From positions 3,739,001 through 3,803,000 of the forward strand of contig NC_084886.1 of NCBI RefSeq assembly GCF_958979055.1: a stretch of DNA of 64,000 bases, in the 5' to 3' direction. Positions 35,814 to 50,200 of the stretch are shown here, piece by piece. A model generated the notes under the pieces. That model did not search any database. It was not told the DNA's origin and saw nothing but the letters and a program-made list of their open reading frames with translations. The number at the start of each line of letters is the position of its first letter. Within the stretch, counting starts at the first letter, position 1. Position numbers and translations under genes: made by a program. The stretch comes from Alnus glutinosa. Its lineage: Eukaryota > Streptophyta > Magnoliopsida > Fagales > Betulaceae.

Positions 35814-37087
35814 TTAGAGGCTTTGCCACCCTAGGTCAAAAGGATACCCATCTATAAGTTCTATGAAGCCTGGACTGTCCAGAATCGGATGATCAACCGA
35901 AATCAAAGGCGAAGATTCTGCAAAATGGCTGCTCATCCACTGTGATTCTCCATTAGATGCCTCACCGGCACTCAAAGCGCTCTCATTTGTCCTTCCTTGC
36001 ATCAATTTGGCGGAGTCAGTCCTGTGAGAAAGCTTAGAATATTGCGAATGATCAGAACAGAGTTTGTTTCTTTCTTCCATCTGAGCAGAGTGTTCTTTGG
36101 ACGCACCCAGAAGTTTTCTATTTTGCTTTTTGATGCCAAGCTTCTTACGCAAATGAGTGTTCCAGTGGTTCTTTACTTGGTTGTCAGTTCTTCCCGGCAC
36201 CCTCCCCGCGATCAGTGACCACCTTCACAAAGTCATTATTATATATGTATCAGCATTTACTACCTTTAATTTCTGACTGCATTTCTTTTTCCCTTTTTCC
36301 CTTTTTCATTACAGAAATTGTGTGAAATACACAAATTTTTCTTCAATTCAGTCTATTAAAGTAAGGATAATATATTGTTAGGTACATTGTAAATTGGGTT
36401 GAAGAAATTTTCTAGACATGGAAAGTGTCTCCTCCAGAAAGGTAGGTTTCTTTCTGCAAGGTCCTCCAAATGTCAAAAAGTTTCCCGAAAAGATCCTTTT
36501 TAAGGTTATTTTGATTGCTTTCATGGATAATGTACATGTAGTAGTACTAGATGTGGGATGTTTCGAATGAACATGGAAGAAACGAATAAAAAATTCCAAC
36601 AAAAACGTATCAAAACCATGATCTGAGTCAAACAAACGACTGATACTAGCTACTAGTCAGACTAGAACCTGCAACCTTATATCTACAGAAAAGTAAGGAA
36701 AAAAACCCAAAAAAAAAAGAAAAGAAATTGGAGGCCCATGGGAACCTGTTTCCAAGGAGATTATGGAGTCTGATAATGAGATCTTCTTCTTCCTCAGAGA
36801 AACCGCCGCGTTTCACAGTGGGGCTCAGATAATTGAGCCACCTTAACCTACAGCTCTTCCCACACCTCTTTAAGCCTGCGAGAGCCATGGCCATTGACAT
36901 AGCAAGCAATTGATTAATGATTACGAAACCTTAATTCCAATTGAAGAAAAAGGTTTGTTTCTTAATTACCTGTCACCTTAGGGATGCGGTTCCACTTTCC
37001 TCTCCCGTGGACCCTTATGTATTCTAGCAGAATCCGGTCCTCCTCCTCTGTCCACAGCCCTTTCTTATACTGATTCTCTGCTTCCAT
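35814..37087 (-). CDS. R2R3-MYB transcription factor, WER/GL1-like
   Basis: Three exons on the minus strand (37087-36970, 36875-36746, 36222-35814) in the typical R2R3-MYB arrangement, encoding 218 residues. Repeat R2 has its three tryptophans W12, W32 and W52. R3 has F65 in place of the first tryptophan, then W84 and W103. The segment D71 to R90 fits the bHLH-interaction signature [DE]Lx2[RK]x3Lx6Lx3R exactly, so the protein should join a MYB-bHLH-WD40 complex. [10 protein letters not shown] at the start, NYLSP between repeats and [14 protein letters not shown] after R3 are closest to the WER/GL1/MYB23 type that controls epidermal cell fate; a related flavonoid regulator is possible. The C-terminal part is acidic, ending [12 protein letters not shown], and is the likely activation region. 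Acts in the nucleus. Introns are 94 and 523 bp. Confidence 0.9.
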
Positions 37088-37539
37088 TTTTGTGTTCTTT
37101 ATGACCGAGTTGGGAGATGGAGACTAGTGAAGGAGTGGAGTAGTAGTCCTGGAAAGGCTTTGTATGTCTAACGTTTTGGCCTTTTTGACAGCGTTGGGCG
37201 CTGTGATGCACATGGGTGAGTTTTTTGTCAACGAAGAAGCCCTTGCTATGTTGTGAGTGCCTCGGCCCTCAGATTTTTGTCGATTTATAATGAATCAGAG
37301 GGAGACATCAGTTGTGTAAAAACAAGACCAATTAAACCTTATTTAATGCATTGGTTGTGGTTTTCCTTAACTTTGTAGCAGGTGCATCAAGGCTACACAA
37401 ACAAACGACAAAAATGCTTCCAACCAAGGCAGAAAGTCAAGTAACTTATTGGCATGGGGATGCTGTTCCTTTGCCAACACCACTGCAGTTTGCTTTTTAT
37501 TATTGTTCTCTCTCAATAATGAAACATTGTTTGTACTAA

Positions 37540-37757
37540 TTAATTAACTACATTTACAGGAAACCCAAAACGAAAATTCCCATTACCAATACTCCTCTTG
37601 TTGCCCTGTTCAATGGACCCAATTACTAATTGTGGGGAGCTCATGAACATAAAATTTGGATTTTGCTGCTCAAATTGTTGCAAATGTGAGAGAAGAGTTT
37701 CTATGAGACCAAATTGTCTGAACAATTCTTGTGCAGCAAGCCCACTTCTCCCAACAA
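37540..37757 (-). other. Protein-like open stretch, unrecognised
   Basis: The minus strand reads LVGRSGLAAQELFRQFGL, then Gln/Asn-rich sequence and SSPQLVIGSIEQGNK, before stopping. There is no ATG, and a possible donor (GTAAAT) follows the GFP codons near 37555. Composition is more protein-like than its surroundings. It could be a gene fragment or one exon of an unseen gene. No family recognised. Confidence 0.25.
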
Positions 37758-40700
37758 GTAAGCTTTATAAATACTCTTTTACATTTACTGTCCAAATTAT
37801 AGCAATCCGAGCATCATATTGTTGAGAATCTGAATCCTGAATGGACATATACATATGCACGTTGAAATTCTCTATATTAGAATCATTTGTGTTTCGTGCA
37901 GAGGATGCAAGCTTAAGGTGCCACGAGTTCTTAATTATTAACGTGGGGAGCTCATGCGTGAACATAAAAACTTGGATTTTGTACAATAAAATGTGAATAA
38001 ACAGTTAAATTCATGTTCGAATTCTCTTGCATTCGAAAATTGATAGATAGCAATAGACCATATGAAACCAAAAGTAGTTGTATGAAGTCTTGTGTTAGGT
38101 GTGTATATGGTGAGTAATGAGTATGGCCGAAAATGTAAACAGGGTGGGAGTTCGAGTTCCATGGACTTGTCACTTGTCAGGGGCAAAGTGGAACATATTT
38201 GCTATGATCTTCAATCATGCAAGTAGTGATGAGCCCCCACTTCTGCCCTCTTCCTCCCGATACGAAGGCCCTTATAATTTTATTCCCTTTCCCACGGACT
38301 TGTCTTTTATCATGGCCTTTTTCATTTTCGGAAATCACGTTGCCTTTTATTATTCAAAAAATACAAATAAAAAAGACGTCAGACGAGTATTTTTCTGACA
38401 CGTCCCCCAACCTGGCCTTCTTGCCAAACCATTGACTTGCAGTGCAGATGCCCTGTAAATCACAAAATCTAGGGCAAGTGTTGGTTTTTCCTTTGTAGTT
38501 TGGGTTCAGATTGGATTGAATTCTTGTCTTGTTAAGTACTTATGATTAAAATATATATCAAAGAAATCACGTGTGGGATTTGATTTTGGGAGGATATTAG
38601 AAGTAATAAAAGTGGCACCCTACTCAAAAAAAATAAAAATAAAAAAAATAAAAAAAAATTGGCACCCAAAATTGCACGATGGAGGCAGTCAAAGTAGGTG
38701 CCGCAAAATAAATATTTTCAGTACTGCCAAACATCTACGATCATGCAGGCATTAATTGCATTAAAACGACTGTTCACCGACAGAACTTGGGTTGATTAGG
38801 CGTTTTTTTTAAAAAAAATAAAAATAAAAATTAAATAGAGGAAAAAAATATAAAAAGATTATATGGAAGGATCTTTAGCACTATTAATATGAAAGGAAGA
38901 AAGAGTGAGAGAACCAAAAACTGTGGGAGCCTCAATATCAGATTCAATCGAAAGAAAACAGATGCAGTAATACAAACAAATTTAGGAAATTTGTCAAAGA
39001 ATTGATCGTTGAACCGATCATCTCAAGGGGCTGTCCGAAACGGTTACAAAAATAAAATGTCTACATATTAAGGTGAATCTATTTGCACTCTTACTTAGAA
39101 ACAGCAACAGCCATTGAAATGAGGCTGAAGCGGTAAATGTATTATCTAAATCCGAAGTAGGGGCTAAGAAAGAGAAGAGAAAGAAAGACCAACATAAAGA
39201 TCAAATTAGAAGCCTCCCCCACTAGATAATACTAAGAAAATACTAAGAGACATAAACCCAAAACAACATAAAATACATTAAAAATATATAAATACAACAA
39301 ACACAACCAACAAACATCAGTAATGACCGAAACAAGGATGGTAGCACATATTGATCAGCGCGTGAATTAGGCAGTTTTAATCGGCCTTTGTGTTAGTTAT
39401 TGTTTTTTTTTTAATAATAATAAAAAAAAAAAGAATAATACTATATATGCATTGTATTTATCTCACATTGACATAATAAACTTTAAAAATAGTCATTAAA
39501 TATATATTGTTTTTTAAAAATGATGAATCTAATAGTTTGTACACCTTATTACTTCAGTAAAGTGAGATATATATCATTTTTAAAATAAAAATAAAAAATT
39601 AAAGACGGATTGAAAATGCAAGTCCACTCATCAAAACAAAATAATATTGAGAGACAAAATATAGCTTGTAGCTTGCTTTTTTATATTTTATATATATATA
39701 TTTTTGCTAATCGTTCCAAGAGTGGTGGGTAGAGAGAATATGCAATGCACCGTAGACTTAGCATTAAATGGGATGTAGAAATATCATGGATAATAATTGC
39801 CCTGCCAGAGAGAGGCAAATTCAATGAGGGGAGCTGCATCCTGCATGCATGGATGATGATGGATCTACTCCATAAATATTAGTGAAAAAGATATATATAT
39901 TACTCCATAATGGATCTACTCCATTAATTATTGTTCATAGCGCACTGTGGTCCGGCTGTGAAGTTCATGAGTGGTTGTGAGCTTAACTTGTGCAATTCAA
40001 GACAGTCAGGTACGTCTCTTTACTCCTGGAGGCAGTGCAATGGGACCAGATCCTATCCGATAGAGAGGAATCGGTCCTTTATATACAGGTATTTTTATAA
40101 TTTTATATGGTGTAAAATTATACAACTTTTCTACCGTTGATATATTTTTATAATTTTATATTGTGTAAAATTATAAAAATGCTTATGCATTGAAAGGATT
40201 GGCTTCTCTTTAATTGAAAATTAATTGAAGAGGATTCTGATGCATGCAATGGATCACTCTCAATCCATACTAAATATTACTTATTTCATTTCTGCCATAT
40301 ATATATATATAACGCTTACGACTTTTTTATACCTTATTGATATATGTCAGCATGTGATTTGAAGATATTAAAAAATAAATTTTACTAATTGAAACATGGT
40401 TACTGCGTGTTAGCAAGTTGTAGGTATAATATTATTCAATACAATTAGCAAGAGCAAATTTTTGGACGGCATGACTGGTCGACATGCCACTTGTAAAGCA
40501 TGAAAACAACCACCGGAGTGGCGCCGGCAGAAAACCTCTAATTGTTAGATAATTACATTAGCATGGTATTCATAAAGAGAAAAAGAATTCCAAGAGTATT
40601 TAGGAAAAGAAAAAAAGACTTTTATCTCTTTTTTTATGGTGATTGGTGACTCTCTCCTTTATACTAGATTCATTATTTAATTGGCAGCGGGTGAGCTCGT

Positions 40701-41085
40701 GATTGTGGAGGCCAGCTATTAGCCTATTAGTCTTTTTAATAAGTTGGCCTTTATGTTAATTAGGCCCTACATCATCTAACTAGATTCAAACATATCAATT
40801 GAATTTTTGAGTATTGTCTCAACTTGTTATATTAAAGTTTTACTTGGAGATTTTCCCAACACAATATTTGTAGATTGATTTCTTTCTCTTTTCTGGGGAG
40901 GATTTGTTCCCGACCCGAATCTTTCAAAATAACTAGGATTCTTTTCATCCATGGACAGCAAGAACAACATAAGATTAAGAGCACTCAACACAGCTGATCT
41001 TGATATTCTCACTCTGTCATTCTAATACAGAGAGGAGTGTTTAATACGATGCAAAATTGAGTAATTGACTAGTTTTCCATTATTC
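37758..41085. other. Intergenic stretch, no supported gene
   Basis: Includes short TA and A-rich tracts (about 38625-38660, 39410-39430, 39695-39705) and repeated ATTTTTATAATTTTATA words at 40090-40180. Open frames are short and lack family resemblance. The segment just before 41086 is probably 3' UTR of the oxidoreductase gene. Confidence 0.45.
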
Positions 41086-43683
<2,598 letters not shown>

Positions 43684-43726
43684 CTAACGGCTTATCTCTT
43701 CGCTCTGTTTTTCTGACATTTTTATT

Positions 43727-43734
43727 ATTTTATA
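43727..43734 (-). promoter_or_regulatory. TATA box of the oxidoreductase gene
   Basis: TATAAAAT on the minus strand, about 74 bp upstream of the ATG at 43653. Confidence 0.55.
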
Positions 43735-44015
43735 CCACGCTTGGTTTTTTCGCACCGTACAGTGTTTGCCCGTACCGAATCGCGAATAGGCAACAGAGAT
43801 TATTATTATTTTTTATTTTTCATGTGAAAACAGACAAGTATTTGGGTGGAGGTCCTGGAGGATACCACACCACACAATCCAAGCCCTCCAATAATTTCCT
43901 TGACAAATCATTTTTTCAAGTGTATGACATTGCTCCAATCATAAATTGACACATGCCACTAAGTCGTAAAATAGTTGTAAAGAGATTTAGTAATAAGTGT
44001 ATAATGGTTACATAT

Positions 44016-44941
44016 TGTTAGGGATAAAATCAACCCTAGAGACACGTGGATCCAATGACATCTCGGAGTTATGTCTCGGCTACTTGTTCCGCATGGTTCT
44101 ATCCAGCAAAGGGAAGGACGTTTAGGTCCGAAGACATCTCGGAGATATGACGATGTCTCGGTCTTAAAATTCCAGGTTACGGTGTGTAAAACATCCCGAG
44201 ATCTCCCAGCCAAGATGGAGTGAACGTATCTCGGATATTTGTGCCTCGGAGTAATAACACCTCGGTACGATATCGAGTCGGTGCGGTATCTTCTCGGGGT
44301 GATATCCATTGGATGAGTCAACATCTTAGAGTATAAACATCTCGGACTTACACAACCCTGTTATGGTGCGGATATATCCCGAGATCTCCAGGTAAAAGCA
44401 GAAACGTCTCGGATATCATCACCTCGGAGGTCAGCTGAAATGTGCTACAGTCTCTTAGGAAGGTGCCATGCGCCACACCCGTCTCAGAATTCGATAAGGA
44501 TAGAATCCCAGGAGATCAGGGATAAACTACAGATCCATGATTTATGGGATAAGATGATTATTGACATAGAATCGAATTTAAAGAAGTACAAACGCAATCA
44601 ACTACGGATTCAACACTCCTATTCAAATTCCCAGAAGATATGATGAAAATTCAAACCGGGTTAGGACTCCTCAAACTCCTAATCCAACTCAATGTCAAGA
44701 AGGTCCGGCCTATAAATAAAGATCGTCACACCAGGTATAAGATACGAATTCTCTAAGCTCTTGAGATTAAGATTAAGGATTCTATACAGAAAACCTTTTA
44801 GACTGATTTAGGCATCGGAGTGGGCGTGGTCGGCACCCCCGACGAGTTGTTTGTTCCTTTTTGCAGGGTTGAAGTGTTCGGTAAAAAGTCAGGCAGCGAA
44901 TCCTTAGGCGACACGTCACCATACCGGAAACTGTACCAACA
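44016..44941 (+). repeat. 5' LTR of the Tat element
   Basis: TG...CA ends. U3 contains a G-box-like ACACGTGG near 44042 and 13 copies of CTCGG or CCGAG between about 44060 and 44430. The TATA box is at 44711. Short open frames in it are also in the 3' LTR and are not genes. Confidence 0.95.
44711..44718 (+). promoter_or_regulatory. TATA box in the 5' LTR
   Basis: TATAAATA after GGTCCGGCC, about 230 bp before the LTR end. It should direct the genomic transcript starting near 44740-44750. Confidence 0.65.
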
Positions 44942-44943
44942 GT

Positions 44944-44962
44944 TTGGCGCCGTCTGTGGGAA
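44944..44962 (+). promoter_or_regulatory. Primer-binding site of the Tat element
   Basis: TTGGCGCCGTCTGTGGGAA starts two bases after the LTR. TTTGGCGCC...GTGGGAA at this place is typical of Tat-lineage elements. I do not assign the primer tRNA. The gag ATG follows only 54 nt after the LTR. Confidence 0.65.
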
Positions 44963-44995
44963 CGATCAATTGTTCTTACGAAAAACAAATCCGCA

Positions 44996-47236
44996 ATGGT
45001 GACGACGAGACGTTCCAAATCGATCTTAAACGAAGTGCCGCCAACCAGCCGAGACGATGCTCGTGGAGAAGCAGAATCTGCGGATCCAGAGGCTCGAATA
45101 ACCCAACTGAGTCAACAGTTAGCCCAGGCGCAGAAGAATGTGGAGGATTTGTTGGCTCAGAACGCTGTGCTCCTAGCCACACGAACTCCGCCGCCCAATC
45201 ATGATGTAGCCGATGGGACAAACCACGAAGGTTCAGGAGAGAGAAACGGGCGGAACGAGAATCATGACGGGCAGAACGAGAACCATGAAGAGAGAGCCGG
45301 GCGGAACGAGAATTGTGGAGAGCCCATCAATCCGGTTCCACCCACGGAGGCAGAAAGGAGGTTGCAGAAGATGGTCCAGGATCTGGGCGCGAAATATGAT
45401 ATGCTGTCAAAGACAATTGACCAGAGGCGTGATGGGAAGGAGTCCCTTGTTGACAACCTCTTCCAGCACAAGGAATCCATATTCACCGAAGAAGTGTCCA
45501 ACTGCGACTTACCCGGAAGATTCAAGGTACCTGACATTCCTGTCTTCTCTGGCAGCGAAGATCCAGTGGAGCATCTGGACAATTTCAGGTCCCATGTCTC
45601 CCTGCACAAGACACCAGATGCTGTGGCATGCCGAGCTTTTCCTCTCACCCTGTCAGGAAAAGCCCGAGACTGGCTCAGGAATCTCGCACCAAGGTCGATT
45701 GATTGCTTCGACACCCTTGGACGAAAATTCCTGGCCCAGTTCGTATCCGGGAGAGCTAGAAGGAAACCCCGAGGGTACTTACTCTCTGTGCAGCAGGGAC
45801 CAAATGAGACTCTAAAAGACTATCTGTGGAGGTTCAACCAGGAGAAGCTGAACACAGAGAGTGCACCAGACGACTTCATTTACGGTGCAATCTTTCAAGG
45901 CTTGAAAAAAGATGGACCTCTGATGGCGGAATTGGCGTTGAAACCGCCGAAAGATCTTCAAACCTTTATGGTGAAGATGGACAGGTACATCAACCAGGAA
46001 GAAACGCTCCGAGCTCTCCTCAGTAATTCCCAGCAACAACAGCAGCCGTCCACTGAGAAGCCTAAGAAAAAGAAGAATCCTGAGCCAGTACAGGATGCTG
46101 GTCCCGCAGAATATAAGAAGGTGAAGAAAAATTTCGGAGATTATAAGTGGACACCGTTGAACACCTCCATCACCGAGGTGCTCATGGAACTCAAGAAAGA
46201 TCCGAATTACCAGAAACCGAGACCCATTCAAGGAAATCCCCCTCCATACTTGGCTCACAAGTACTGCGCCTTCCACGATTCACACGGTCATCTGACCGAG
46301 CAGTGTGTTTCATTGAGGCAGTTGATCGAGAAATTCATTGAGAATGGGAAGCTAGTCCGATTCCTCGCCAATGAGAGGAATCGACAGGAGCAAGATCACT
46401 ATCCGAGGCCTAGGAGGGAAGAAGATCGGGATAATAGAAGAAACTATCAACCGAGACAAGATGAAAGAAGAGAAAGAAGCCGAGAGCCAGCACCTCGGCC
46501 TCGGAGGGATGAAAGAAGGGAGAGAAGTAGAAGCAGGCCTCGGGGGGCACAGCAGGGCAATATCCCTATCATCCACACCATCTCGGGAGGATTCGGAGGA
46601 GGAGGCGAGTCCAACTCAGCTCGGAAAGCATACGCCAGGCAGCTCGATGATTTCGAAGTTTACTCGGTCCAGAGGCCCCCAAAATCTCGGAAGTATAACC
46701 CTCTGGTTATAGGGTTTTCTGATGATGATTATGCTGGAGTCTCGCTTCCGCACACAGACGCCCTCGTGGTCACCTTGACCATAGCAAACTATCAGACCCG
46801 GCGGATCCTCATTGACACTGGGAGCTCGGCTGATATTCTGTTTAAATCAGCTTTCGATCACATGGGTGTTCCATTGGAAAAGTTGGTTCCGGTCTCGTGC
46901 CAGCTACAGGGTTTTGCCGGAGAGAAGGTGTTGCCTCTCGGTTCTATCGATTTACCTGTGACAGCCGGGACTTATCCAAGGCAAAAAGTCATTATGGTAA
47001 AATTCCTAATAGTTGATAAGGTCTCGGCCTACAATGCAATTATAGGACGTACGGCTCTCAACGATTTCAAAGCGGTGACTTCAACACCACATCTCAGCAT
47101 GAAGTTTCCAACAGAAGAAGGAGTTGGAGAGGTAAAAGGAGACCAGAAGGAGGCTAGGAGATGCTACAATCTGTCCTTGAAAGATACCCCGAGGCAGCAC
47201 GGTCGGGGGGAGAGAACTAAGGAGGATGGAAAATAG
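44996..47236 (+). CDS. Gag-protease polyprotein of the Tat element
   Basis: 746 codons from the ATG at 44996 to TAG at 47234-47236. The N-terminal ~170 residues hold a Gln/Ala coiled-coil-like stretch and Asn/Glu/Gly-rich repeats. The retrotransposon gag capsid domain is at about 185-330 (FPLTLSGKARDWLRNL, then YLWRFNQEKLN). A Cys/His cluster CAFHDSHGHLTEQC, the Tat-type replacement for a classical zinc knuckle, is at about 423. A long Arg/Glu/Asp-rich basic segment lies at 460-520. The aspartic protease active site is IDTGSSADI near residue 607. Gag packages the RNA and the protease processes the polyprotein. The next frame continues in the same phase after the single stop. Confidence 0.95.
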   Translation: MVTTRRSKSILNEVPPTSRDDARGEAESADPEARITQLSQQLAQAQKNVEDLLAQNAVLLATRTPPPNHDVADGTNHEGSGERNGRNENHDGQNENHEERAGRNENCGEPINPVPPTEAERRLQKMVQDLGAKYDMLSKTIDQRRDGKESLVDNLFQHKESIFTEEVSNCDLPGRFKVPDIPVFSGSEDPVEHLDNFRSHVSLHKTPDAVACRAFPLTLSGKARDWLRNLAPRSIDCFDTLGRKFLAQFVSGRARRKPRGYLLSVQQGPNETLKDYLWRFNQEKLNTESAPDDFIYGAIFQGLKKDGPLMAELALKPPKDLQTFMVKMDRYINQEETLRALLSNSQQQQQPSTEKPKKKKNPEPVQDAGPAEYKKVKKNFGDYKWTPLNTSITEVLMELKKDPNYQKPRPIQGNPPPYLAHKYCAFHDSHGHLTEQCVSLRQLIEKFIENGKLVRFLANERNRQEQDHYPRPRREEDRDNRRNYQPRQDERRERSREPAPRPRRDERRERSRSRPRGAQQGNIPIIHTISGGFGGGGESNSARKAYARQLDDFEVYSVQRPPKSRKYNPLVIGFSDDDYAGVSLPHTDALVVTLTIANYQTRRILIDTGSSADILFKSAFDHMGVPLEKLVPVSCQLQGFAGEKVLPLGSIDLPVTAGTYPRQKVIMVKFLIVDKVSAYNAIIGRTALNDFKAVTSTPHLSMKFPTEEGVGEVKGDQKEARRCYNLSLKDTPRQHGRGERTKEDGK

Positions 47237-47242
47237 CAATCA
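47234..47242 (+). promoter_or_regulatory. Probable readthrough stop codon between gag-pro and pol
   Basis: The in-frame sequence is AAA TAG CAA TCA. The stop is UAG followed by CAR and YYA, exactly the leaky-stop consensus known from tobacco mosaic virus and used by the SIRE1 retrotransposon. The frame before (from 44996) and after (to 50470) is identical, so suppression of this one codon would join protease to RT. A recent nonsense mutation is the alternative. Confidence 0.7.
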
Positions 47243-50200
47243 CCGTTGGGGGAGCCTGTGGAAGCCTTGGAGGAGTTCGAGATAGGCGACTCGGGAAACA
47301 AAATTCATATAGGCTCACAACTCCCTCAACCCCTGAAGGAAGATCTGGTGGCGTTCTTGAGGCGCAACAAAGATGTATTTGCCTGGAGCCATGAAGACAT
47401 GCCGGGGATTGATCCCTCGGTTATAGTCCATAAGCTGAATGTGGACCCAAATTATCGCCCTGTGAAGCAGAGAAGAAGAGTTTTTGCCGCCGAACGAAAC
47501 ACGGCAGTTGCTGAAGAAGTAGAGAAGTTGCTGAAAGCTGGATTCATCCGAGAGGTAGATTATCCCGAATGGCTGGCCAATGTAGTGCTGGTAAAGAAGT
47601 CCAACGGGAAGTGGAGGATGTGTGTAGACTTCACCGACCTGAATAAAGCATGTCCGAAGGATAGCTTTCCCCTGCCTCGGATTGATTTATTGGTGGATTC
47701 GACGGCCGGGCATGAGCTCTTGAGCTTCATGGATGCCTTCTCGGGGTACAATCAGATCTGCATGGAAGAAACAGACCAGGAGAAAACTGCTTTCATCACA
47801 GACCGAGGACTTTACTGCTATAAGATGATGCCCTTCGGATTGAAGAATGCTGGAGCCACATATCAACGACTGGTGAACCGGATGTTTCAAAGTCAAATTG
47901 GCCGAAACGTTGAGGCATACGTAGATGACATACTGGTTAAGAGTGTCCGGGCAAACAAACACATAGAAGACCTCCGAGAAACTTTTCGGACTCTAAGAAA
48001 ATACAACATGAAGCTCAACCCCGCAAAGTGCGCTTTCGGAGTTTCTTCAGGCAAGTTCCTGGGGTTTATGGTGTCACAAAGGGGCATTGAAGCTAATCCA
48101 GAGAAGGTCAGAGCTGTCCTCGAGATGGAGGCCCCGAGAACAACAAAACAACTTCAAAGACTGACAGGGAGAATTGCAGCCTTGAACCGTTTCATATCAC
48201 GGTCGACAGATAAGTGCCTTCCCTTCTTTAAAATTTTACGAAAAGCATTTATATGGAGTGAGGAGTGTGAGGAAGCTTTCGAAAAATTGAAGGAATATCT
48301 GGCCAACCCACCACTGTTGAGCTGCCCAACCAAAGGGGAGATTCTTTATCTCTATCTGGCAGTCTCTCCCTCAGCAGTAAGCTCGGTGCTAGTCCGAGAA
48401 GATTCAGGGGTTCAGAAACCGGTCTACTTTACAAGCAAAGCACTTCATGGTGCAGAGGGGAGGTACCCTCGGATCGAGAAGTTAGCGTTCGCTTTAATCA
48501 TTTCAGCTAGAAGATTGAGGCCATACTTTCAAGCTCACGCTATCCGAGTCTTGACCGAGTATCCAATGAAGAAGGTGTTGCAAAAGCCTGACCTCTCGGG
48601 AAGGTTAGTCAACTGGGCGGTGGAGCTCGGACAGTTTGATATCGAGTTTCATCCTCGGACGGCTATCAAAGGACAGGCTTTAGCAGATTTCCTGGTAGAA
48701 TTCTGTAACATTCCTGAAGCAGAAGAACTTCCTAAGGAGTCAACCTGGGTTGTGTTTGTAGATGGCTCCTCTACACAGAGCAGAAGCGGAGTAGGAGTCC
48801 TCCTCAGGAATCCCGAAGGGCAAGAATTCGGTTTTGCTGTGAAACTGGACTTCGTTACAACAAACAATGAAGCTGAGTACGAAGTGGTGATAGCAGGTTT
48901 GGCATTATCCCGAGAGATGGGGGCAACCAATGTCGAAATCCGAAGTGACTCTCAGGTGGTCGTAGGCCAAGTCCAAGGGCAATTCGAAGCACAAGAAGAC
49001 AGAATGGCCAGGTATTTGGAAGAAGTACGGAGATTCCAGTCCTATTTTGAAAGGTTTGTCATCACAAAAATACCTCGGGAGGAAAACATTCGAGCTGATG
49101 AATTCTCAAAGATCGCGTCGGGAACAGAGGAAGAGATGAAAGCGTCGAGAAGGCAAATTATTGTTCTGACCGAGCCTTCGATAGCCCCGAGGACCAAGGT
49201 TATGGAAGTAGACTCAGCACCGGAGGAGCCAGAGTGGGCTAGGGACATTATCCAGTTCCTTAGACATGGGTTGTTGCCCGAAGATAAGGTTGCAGCTCGG
49301 AAGGTGAAGATACAAGTAGCACGGTTTTGCCTCCTCGGGGATACACTGTACAAAAGAGGATATTCCGAACCCCTTCTCAAATGCCTCTCCAAGGCCGAGT
49401 CGAACTATGTCCTCAGGGAAATTCATGAAGGAGTGTGCGGAGACCACTCAGGAGGAAGGATGCTGGCGCAAAAAACCATCCGAGCAGGTTACTATTGGCC
49501 CACGATCAAAAAAGACTCAGCTCTTCTTGTCAAAGCCTGTGATAAATGCCAGAGATTCGCAAGAATCATGAAAGCAAGTCCCGAGAAGCTCATCCCCCTC
49601 ACTTCTCCATGGCCATTTGCAAAATGGGGGGTGGATATAGTTGGTCCGATGCCGGTAGGAAAAGGTGGACGGAAGTTCTTGATTGTAGCTGTAGACTACT
49701 TTACTAAATGGGCGGAAGCAGAAGCATTAGCAGCTATAACCACTGCGAATGCCATAACTTTCCTCTGGAAGTCAGTGGTGTGCCGGTTCGGGATTCCCCA
49801 TGCTTTCGTCACAGATAATGGGAAGCAGTTTGACTGTGAACCGTTTCGGAAGTGGTGTTCGGAGCTCCGTATCCGAAACCATTATGCTTCGGTACAATAC
49901 CCGAAGGCAAATGGTCAAGTAGAGGCGACAAACAAGACCTTGGTAAAGATCCTGAAGAAAAAGCTTGATAAAAAGAAAGGAGCATGGGTTGATTACGTTC
50001 CAGAGGTGCTATGGTCGTACCGAACCACCAGAAGAACTCCAACTGGCGAGACACCATTCTCACTTACATACGGAACCGAGGCGGTGATTCCTGTGGAAGT
50101 AGGATCTCCAAGCTTCCGGGTGGCTCACTACAATCCAGGACTCAACGACGAGAATGCTAAGGTGCACCTGGACCTGTTGCAGGAGAAAAGAGACGACGCT

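Noticed and set aside
43959..44643. ORFs of 121 and 67 codons in the 5' LTR, repeated in the 3' LTR
   Set aside because: They lie in U3 of the LTR, are repeated because the LTR is repeated, and have no domain.
45213..46712. Additional ORFs on both strands within gag-pro
   Set aside because: They are shadows of the intact gag-protease frame.
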